Source: an uncultured Treponema sp.
Lineage (GTDB): Bacteria; Spirochaetota; Spirochaetia; Treponematales; Treponemataceae
DNA: 16,032 nt
Reading direction: 5' to 3'
Assembly (NCBI RefSeq): GCF_938029485.1
Contig: NZ_CALHGC010000183.1
Span: forward strand, 1-16,032
Positions within the stretch are counted from its first letter, which is position 1, and each line of letters starts with the position of its first letter. The position numbers and the translations under genes were made by a program. Shown in pieces: positions 7,601 to 12,476 of the stretch. The notes below the pieces were generated by a model. The model was not told where the DNA came from, did no database searches, and worked only from the letters and a program-made list of their open reading frames with translations.

Positions 7601-7700
7601 TCATAAAGCGGACTGTGCACTCTACCGTGCAAAGCAGACGGGAAGAAATAAGGTCGTATTTTACGAGACAACGATGGATCAAATAACCGATTGTAATTAA
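4683..7700 (+). CDS. Membrane diguanylate cyclase with two-propeller periplasmic sensor (Reg_prop, Y_Y_Y, GGDEF)
   Basis: The protein (1005 residues) should make c-di-GMP from two GTP in response to a periplasmic ligand that is unknown. Residues 1-20 are a signal peptide or anchor. About 14 repeats of the type LWIGTYGAGLTQF follow up to about residue 690, enough for two seven-bladed propellers as in two-component regulator propeller sensors. A Y_Y_Y domain (about 715-772, with YKLTGFDEDW and LPPGTYTF) leads to a membrane helix (about 780-802), a short probable coiled coil, and the cyclase domain (about 845-1000) with GGEEF at 910-914. The usual RxxD inhibitory site is absent: the four residues before the LIGRY segment are TETD. 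The start is the ATG at 4683, after AGGAGG at 4671-4676; an upstream TTG at 4614 lacks such a site and would spoil the signal peptide. Confidence 0.92.
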   Translation: MKSFITFVSALFLMTGLVFSLDLSALSFYTEPALFSFNTVVGVAEDSYDCLYFATRSGLIKYDGITCEKFEHLPFDNTTIRSSQIQTIYMDTDDVLWLGTYSGLERFDIKTGAISHFSVSDDVITAIFRDSKQHLWVGTINGLYFCCNGNCETFTLFNNHRYDSFIGNNTIRSISEDSHGIVYASTYDGVWQYNEAKAVFEPCSLIPEGCPGKNGVVYHFIEDADGVYWLSVWGVGLVRITPGNNSYEVYSLPDARIYTLYNNFITDEYIAAGTWGGGMYIINKKTKEIIPYKTDHNSNGSLTNNVIQSLFISKYNMLFVGTADALNIADLSRLSDDIAVPLYVETAVNQKNLSHLDDTISCLVSSDKYIWAASNNILVRYNLAESKLEEFPFIVDGSQVNGALIYSISVVSDTELWIGSNKGLFLFDTRTASFTPVSLYNDRMTDVSGFLICALYQDVDKTLWIGTYGAGLTQFSPTKGILSQYRHSTAPYSLSNDIVFFINRDSRGTLWIGTNKGLCRYVPETQDFISYLYDINKPTGISSNRIDSFCEDSKGYLWFGTKDGGICRFDPKTELFRTYTKDIGLSSNQIIGITDTGDGFLWIVALKYLNLFDTVHETAQAYNISNIHQYSYFSCPPIALKDKGLFFFGTNRGILKISQEKLYAFRLQFTPIKIRRLAADGQPVNLYAKKHSFMFGYKTNDIKISFAAPYSSQRKKPVYAYKLTGFDEDWIIASDRDFAQYTNLPPGTYTFSVRNAAEGQDVIHDSVSFTIRQSFLISPVMIWFYIVLISLIVFLVYKIHKLYWLQRYADLLEEKQMVLIQDNFTLKELSMLDHLTGIGNRRYIDMLGLKIWEMAMEHDVPIAVMMFDIDFFKNYNDRFGHQAGDELLRLIGADLKKRIRTETDLIGRYGGEEFLIVMYNLFPEKAMHIAEGIRKTVEAMHERHAKEMVGQATISIGVFAEKPTETDTFDQMIHKADCALYRAKQTGRNKVVFYETTMDQITDCN

Positions 7701-7772
7701 CACACTCGTTAATCGAATCTCAGATTTATCGGCATATCACTCACACATTGAAATACTGAAAAGGAGCAGCAC

Positions 7773-9836
7773 GTGCTTAATACTATGCGGAATATCGGCA
7801 TCATGGCTCATATCGATGCCGGAAAAACAACGACAACCGAACGTATTCTTTTTTATACCGGAAAAATTCACCGTATCGGAGAAATCGATGACGGAGCTGC
7901 GGCAATGGACTGGATGCAGCAGGAACAAGACAGAGGTATCACCATTCAAAGCGCCGCAACGACAACTTATTGGCGCGATCATCAAATAAACATTATCGAC
8001 ACACCCGGACACGTCGATTTTACCGCTGAGGTTGAACGCTCGCTGCGCGTACTCGACGGCGCTGTTGCCGTACTCTGTGCAGTAGGCTGGGTGCAGCCTC
8101 AGACAGAAACGGTATGGAGACAAGCCGATCACTATCACGTGCCGCGTATTTGCTTTGTAAACAAAATGGACAGAATAGGCGCAGACTTTTTTGCGGCAAT
8201 GGAGGATGTTAAAGAGAAATTCGGCTGCACGGTGATGCCGCTCGAAATCCCCATCGGCAGCGCTGAAACCTTTGAAGGCGTTATCGACCTTATTACAATG
8301 GAAGAAATTCGCTGGGATGCGGAAACCGAAGGGGAAAAATTTACCCGCAGCCCGCTTTCGGATGCACACCGTGCGGAGGCGGAAAAATACCGCGAGAAAA
8401 TGCTGGATGTCGTTTCCGCCTATTCCGACACGGTAACGGAACTAATGCTTGAAGGAGAACCCATTCCGGCAGACTTGATTAAAAAAGAAATCCGTACCGC
8501 TGTACTCAAGCGGCAGTATATTCCATTTTTGTGCGGATCTTCGCGGCGCAATACCGGTATTCAGCCGCTCATCGACGCTATCGTAGACTATCTTCCTGCC
8601 CCCGATGAGGTTGCGCCTGCCGAAGGAATTCAGCTGAAAAAAGAAACGCCTGTTTCCGTTCCCTGCAAAAGCGACGGCGTGCCGCTCGGCTTGGTCTTTA
8701 AGATTCAATATGATCGGGAAGCAGGCGCGTTGTGTTATGTCCGCATGTATTCGGGAAAAATAAAGGCAGGCGATCAGGTATATAATGTCGGCAAGAAAAA
8801 ACGTGAGCGGATCGGCCGTATCCTGCGGATGCACTCCAATAAATCCGAGCCGATGGATAACGTAGAAGCGGGCGATATTGCCGTATTTGTCGGGCTTAAA
8901 TTGGCGCAAACGGGCGACACGCTCGGTAGCGAAGGGATGCCGATACTCCTTGAATCCATGCAGTTTCCCGAACCGGTTATCTCCGTAGCCATCGAACCGA
9001 AAAGCCTTTCGGAAAGCGATAAACTCAAAGAAACGCTCGCGATTCTATCACGGGAAGATCCTACCTTTATAAGCCGTGAGGATTCGGAAACGGGACAGCT
9101 CATTATCTCGGGTATGGGGGAGCTGCACTTAGATGTTCTTACAACCCGTATGCTGCAAGACTTTAAGGTGGAAGCCCGTATCGGCAAGCCGCAGGTAACC
9201 TACCGCGAGTCCGTTACTCAAATGGCGGAACATACCGAGCGATTCAGCAAGGTACTTGCCGGTAAAGAGCAGGCGGCACAACTCACACTCCGTGTAGAGC
9301 CGCTTGAACGAGGTTCGGGGAATAGCTTTAAGAACACGGTTAAGGTCTCGACAGGCGGCGCTCCGCAGGCGCATTCCCTGCCCGAAGATATCGTCGAGGC
9401 GGTGGAGCACGCGATCCGCGGCGCCTTTAATTCCGGGATTCAATACGGCTATCCGTGCGTAGACATCGGCGTAACCCTCATCGATGCAGAATACGACGAG
9501 CTGACCGCGACAACCTTCGCCTTTGAAGCCGCCGCCGCGATGGGCTTTGACGAGGCGTGCCGCAAAGCCGCCCCCGAACTGCTGGAACCGGTGATGAATG
9601 TCGATATTCTGTGCCCCAAGGAATTTGTCGGAGATGCAATGAGCCAGATGACGCAGCGCGGCGGTATGGTACTCGGTATGGATTCAAAGCCGAGTATCGA
9701 TGTGGTTCATGCGCAGGCGCCGATGGCAAAGCTCTTCGGTTTTTCCACCGATCTCCGCTCCGTTACGCAGGGCCGCGCTTCTTTTACGATGAGCTTTAGT
9801 CATTTTGAAATTAAAAAAGGCGGCCTCGGCAGCTAA
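7773..9836 (+). CDS. fusA: Elongation factor G paralogue, probably the spirochaetal EF-G2 (ribosome recycling type)
   Basis: This 687-residue GTPase has the full EF-G layout. The P-loop is AHIDAGKT (residues 12-19), the G3 motif DTPGH (76-80) keeps the catalytic histidine, and NKMD (130-133) is intact; domains II to V follow to the end. Two points suggest the EF-G2 branch rather than the translocase. The tip of domain IV, usually YHxVDSS with a histidine needed for translocation, reads YDELTAT, with Asp575 at the histidine position. The segment MDWMQQEQDRGITI also resembles Borrelia EF-G2. Work on Borrelia assigns EF-G2 to ribosome recycling. Trp106 in AVGWVQPQ replaces a usual glycine. The GTG start at 7773 is favoured because AAGGAG (7761-7766) lies six bases upstream. 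The gene stands alone and converges on pfk. A translocating EF-G remains possible. Confidence 0.88.
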   Translation: MLNTMRNIGIMAHIDAGKTTTTERILFYTGKIHRIGEIDDGAAAMDWMQQEQDRGITIQSAATTTYWRDHQINIIDTPGHVDFTAEVERSLRVLDGAVAVLCAVGWVQPQTETVWRQADHYHVPRICFVNKMDRIGADFFAAMEDVKEKFGCTVMPLEIPIGSAETFEGVIDLITMEEIRWDAETEGEKFTRSPLSDAHRAEAEKYREKMLDVVSAYSDTVTELMLEGEPIPADLIKKEIRTAVLKRQYIPFLCGSSRRNTGIQPLIDAIVDYLPAPDEVAPAEGIQLKKETPVSVPCKSDGVPLGLVFKIQYDREAGALCYVRMYSGKIKAGDQVYNVGKKKRERIGRILRMHSNKSEPMDNVEAGDIAVFVGLKLAQTGDTLGSEGMPILLESMQFPEPVISVAIEPKSLSESDKLKETLAILSREDPTFISREDSETGQLIISGMGELHLDVLTTRMLQDFKVEARIGKPQVTYRESVTQMAEHTERFSKVLAGKEQAAQLTLRVEPLERGSGNSFKNTVKVSTGGAPQAHSLPEDIVEAVEHAIRGAFNSGIQYGYPCVDIGVTLIDAEYDELTATTFAFEAAAAMGFDEACRKAAPELLEPVMNVDILCPKEFVGDAMSQMTQRGGMVLGMDSKPSIDVVHAQAPMAKLFGFSTDLRSVTQGRASFTMSFSHFEIKKGGLGS

Positions 9837-10912
9837 CCGGCAAGACAGGTGCCGACGTCCCGCGCCGCGCGAATCATCGGATCGTTTTCCGGTACTTTTT
9901 TAACCCTATCGGCGACCTTGCTGAGCGGCACCGGTTTAATGATACCTTCCTGCAAAGCTGCCATAACGCCGTACCGGTCTGCCGCGGCGAATTCTGCAGC
10001 GGCAACCCCGAACCGTGTCGCTAATATACGGTCGTAGCCTGAGGGAGTGCCGCCCCGCTGCAAATAACCGAGCACGGTTACCCGCGCATCGGCGCCGGTT
10101 GCCGCTTCTATTTCCTGTGCGACCCGGTATCCGATAGAACCGGCCATCGCCTTACGCGCTTCTTTTAACGCTTTTTTGTTCATATCCTTTTCTTGAAACG
10201 ATACGGCGCCTTCGGCAACCGCAACCACCGAAAAGTTTTTTCCTTTTTCACGGCGTTCCCGTAAGTGCTCCGCAATTAATTCAATTCTATAGGGAATTTC
10301 GGGAATAATAATGATGTCGCTGCCGCCGGCAATACCCGCATAGAGGGCGAGCCATCCCGCCTTATGCCCCATAATCTCTATCACCATAATACGGTTATGA
10401 CTTGCCGCCGTCGTGTGCAGCCGGTCGATTGCATCCGTCGCAATATCAAGGGCGGTATGGAACCCGAAGCTCATATCGTTATGGACAATATCGTTGTCGA
10501 TGGTTTTCGGAATACCGATGATGTTGAGTCCCTCTTTTGTAAGCATATCGGCAGTAGTCTGGGAACCGTTTCCGCCGAGGACGGCAAGGCAATTCAAATG
10601 CAAGTCTTTATAATTTTTTTTAATACAGTCTACCGCCCCGCTGCCGTCGGCATTACACCATCCTCTATCTTTAAACGGCTTTTCGCGCGATGCACCCAAA
10701 ATCGTCCCTCCGCGCGCGAGGATGCCGGAGAGATTTTGCTCCGTTAATATATGGTACTTGTTTTCGATGAGACCGCGGTACCCTTGCTCAATACCGACCA
10801 CTTCCATTCCGTAACGGTTCATCGCTGTCCGAGCCAAAGCTCTGATAGCGGCGTTTAAACCGGGAGCATCGCCCCCCGATGTTAAGATGCCGAGGCGTTT
10901 ATGTGCAGTCAT
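9833..10912 (-). CDS. pfkA: 6-phosphofructokinase (mixed ATP/PPi signature)
   Basis: The enzyme phosphorylates fructose 6-phosphate in glycolysis. The 359-residue protein shows the N-terminal TSGGDAPGLNAAIR motif, the phosphoryl-donor loop GGNGS (113-117), the catalytic PKTIDND segment with Asp139, and substrate-binding segments such as MGHKAGW and LGYLQRGGTPSGYDR. By E. coli PfkA numbering, Gly104 is kept (an ATP-type feature) but position 124 is lysine (common in PPi enzymes) and Asp103 is asparagine. The donor therefore cannot be assigned from sequence. The stop codon overlaps that of the EF-G gene on the other strand. The ATG lies six bases after a -10 box, so the transcript may be leaderless; the only upstream purine run, AGGG, lies in the promoter. 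Confidence 0.93.
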   Translation of the reverse strand: MTAHKRLGILTSGGDAPGLNAAIRALARTAMNRYGMEVVGIEQGYRGLIENKYHILTEQNLSGILARGGTILGASREKPFKDRGWCNADGSGAVDCIKKNYKDLHLNCLAVLGGNGSQTTADMLTKEGLNIIGIPKTIDNDIVHNDMSFGFHTALDIATDAIDRLHTTAASHNRIMVIEIMGHKAGWLALYAGIAGGSDIIIIPEIPYRIELIAEHLRERREKGKNFSVVAVAEGAVSFQEKDMNKKALKEARKAMAGSIGYRVAQEIEAATGADARVTVLGYLQRGGTPSGYDRILATRFGVAAAEFAAADRYGVMAALQEGIIKPVPLSKVADRVKKVPENDPMIRAARDVGTCLAG

Positions 10913-10918
10913 GTAAAA

Positions 10919-10947
10919 AGAATACCCTGCTTTTTCCGCTTATGCAA
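10919..10947 (-). promoter_or_regulatory. Sigma-70-type promoter of pfk
   Basis: On the minus strand TTGCAT (10947-10942) and TATTCT (10924-10919) are separated by 17 bp. Only six bases lie between the -10 box and the ATG, so transcription should begin at or next to the start codon. Confidence 0.6.
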
Positions 10948-10956
10948 GCGGAAAAA
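10931..10956. promoter_or_regulatory. Perfect 11-bp inverted repeat overlapping the pfk promoter
   Basis: TTTTTCCGCTT (10931-10941) and AAGCGGAAAAA (10946-10956) flank the four bases ATGC. The palindrome covers the -35 box and most of the spacer of the pfk promoter and would lie upstream of the transcript start. That fits an operator better than an RNA hairpin. It also resembles a bidirectional terminator, but no gene reads into it from either side in this window. Confidence 0.45.
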
Positions 10957-11090
10957 ACCGGACAAACGCATCGGGCTGTTTTTTAATAGCCCCGCAGAAT
11001 AATTGAGACGGCTCAACCGGAGTTGAACCTCTGCTCCTAATACGGTTGTACTGTGGAAAGCGTGCACTGGTAACAAACGTAAAGTTTCGA

Positions 11091-11096
11091 TATACT
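11091..11096 (+). promoter_or_regulatory. -10 box of hisS
   Basis: TATACT lies six bases before the hisS ATG, the same spacing as at the divergent pfk gene. No good -35 box is seen at 16-18 bp (nearest candidate CTGGTA at 11067-11072). No Shine-Dalgarno sequence precedes the ATG, which fits a leaderless mRNA. Confidence 0.5.
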
Positions 11097-11102
11097 GAAA
11101 AA

Positions 11103-12476
11103 ATGAGTGAATTGATACAGCCTAAAGTTCTTAAAGGATTTAGAGATTTTTTACCCCGCGACGAAATACGGCGCTCTCTTTTAATCGAAACCGTTACAAA
11201 CGTATTCAGAAATGCAGGATTTGTTCCCATCGACACACCCGCTTTGGAATATTCCGAAGTGCTGCTGCGCAAAAGCAACGGGGAAACCGAAAAACAAGTA
11301 TTCCGTTTTAACGATAACGGCGGACGCGACATTGCGCTCCGTTTTGACCTGACCGTCCCCTTTGCCCGCTTTATTGCGGAGCACTACAGCGAATTATACT
11401 TTCCGTTTAAGCGATATCATATTGCAAAAGTCTGGCGCGGCGAAAAACCGCAGGCGGGACGTTACCGCGAATTTATCCAATGCGATTTTGACAGTGTCGG
11501 TTCTGACTGTGCGTATACCGATTTTGAAATTTTAAAAGTCATGTATAACGCCCTCAAAGCGCTCGGCGTAACAAACTTCCGTATTCATATTTCGCACCGC
11601 GGCATATTCAACCGGTTTTTGGATAGGCTGGAACTAAAGGATAAAAGCGAAGACATCCTCCGCATTGTCGATAAATTGGCTAAAATCGGCAAAGAAGCGG
11701 TAATCGAACAACTCGCGGAAATTGCCGGAGCGGAAAAGGCCGAGCAGATTGTGCAATACAGCAACAGCTTTCCGGTAGGTGCCGATTTTGAAACGGTTCT
11801 TGCGCATATCGAAGCGCTGGCAGGAGGCGCCGCCCCCGATACCGGCCGCTTACGGGAAGTATATCAGCTTTTATGCGATGCCGGCATTGCCGGAAACTTT
11901 GTGCTTGACCCGTCCATTACGCGCGGCCTTGACTACTACACCGGCATCGTGTACGAAACCTTTTTAACCGACCTTCCGCAGCTCGGATCCGTCTGCTCCG
12001 GCGGCCGCTACGACAATTTAACGGGACTCTACATGAAGGATACGGTGAGCGGGGTCGGCGCTTCGATCGGACTTGACCGTCTCCTCGCAGGACTGGAGCA
12101 GCTCGGTATCGAATCCAAAGAGGCCGGTTTTATCGACGCAATCGTATTTTACGAGAAAGGTAACGCCATCCGCCTGAACAGCGCAGCGGCGACTTATCTG
12201 GAACAATGCGGCTGCCGTGTAGAAGTATTCCCCGAACCTAAGAAGATACAGCAGCAGTACGGCTATGCCGAAAAGAAAGGCATCGACTGGGGGCTTTTTA
12301 TCGAGCCGCTGCCGGAAGGTTCCGATAGCAACAGCGAACCAGCGGGCGTCTCCGTCTCTTTGGCACTGCAGAACTGCGCCGAAATGCCGGTTCGCCTTAA
12401 ACACCTGCCGACCCGGAAAGAAACCCATCTATTATTAAAAGATGTTCCGGCATCTCTAAAAGGCGGTAAAAAATGA
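11103..12476 (+). CDS. hisS: Histidyl-tRNA synthetase
   Basis: HisRS charges tRNA-His with histidine using ATP. The 457-residue protein has the class II motifs: RFDLTVPFARF (residues 80-90), motif 2 with FKRYHIAKVWRGEKPQAGRY (102-121), the histidine-specific RGLDYYTG (274-281), SGGRYDNLTG (299-308) and motif 3 GVGASIGLDRL (317-327). A short anticodon-binding domain follows. RFDLTVPFARF and the wording around motif 3 are closer to the HisRS type shared with eukaryotes than to the E. coli enzyme. The ATG at 11103 is chosen because the conserved KGFRDFLP motif starts ten residues later; an upstream TTG at 11046 would include the promoter. Its stop overlaps the next start (ATGA, 12473-12476), so hisS and cmk-rpsA are likely co-transcribed and translationally coupled. 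Confidence 0.95.
   Translation: MSELIQPKVLKGFRDFLPRDEIRRSLLIETVTNVFRNAGFVPIDTPALEYSEVLLRKSNGETEKQVFRFNDNGGRDIALRFDLTVPFARFIAEHYSELYFPFKRYHIAKVWRGEKPQAGRYREFIQCDFDSVGSDCAYTDFEILKVMYNALKALGVTNFRIHISHRGIFNRFLDRLELKDKSEDILRIVDKLAKIGKEAVIEQLAEIAGAEKAEQIVQYSNSFPVGADFETVLAHIEALAGGAAPDTGRLREVYQLLCDAGIAGNFVLDPSITRGLDYYTGIVYETFLTDLPQLGSVCSGGRYDNLTGLYMKDTVSGVGASIGLDRLLAGLEQLGIESKEAGFIDAIVFYEKGNAIRLNSAAATYLEQCGCRVEVFPEPKKIQQQYGYAEKKGIDWGLFIEPLPEGSDSNSEPAGVSVSLALQNCAEMPVRLKHLPTRKETHLLLKDVPASLKGGKK

Noticed and set aside
7737..8369. Open frame of 210 codons opposite the EF-G gene
   Set aside because: It is a shadow of the EF-G coding sequence: it has no recognisable domain or ribosome-binding site, whereas the plus strand encodes a fully conserved protein.
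11014..11036. T-arm-like GGTTCAACTCC on the minus strand as evidence for a minus-strand tRNA
   Set aside because: The flanking bases do not form a T-stem and no acceptor, D-arm or anticodon arm can be built around it.
11046..11102. TTG at 11046 as the hisS start
   Set aside because: The extra 19 codons cover the TATACT promoter box, have no ribosome-binding site, and lie before the usual HisRS N-terminus.
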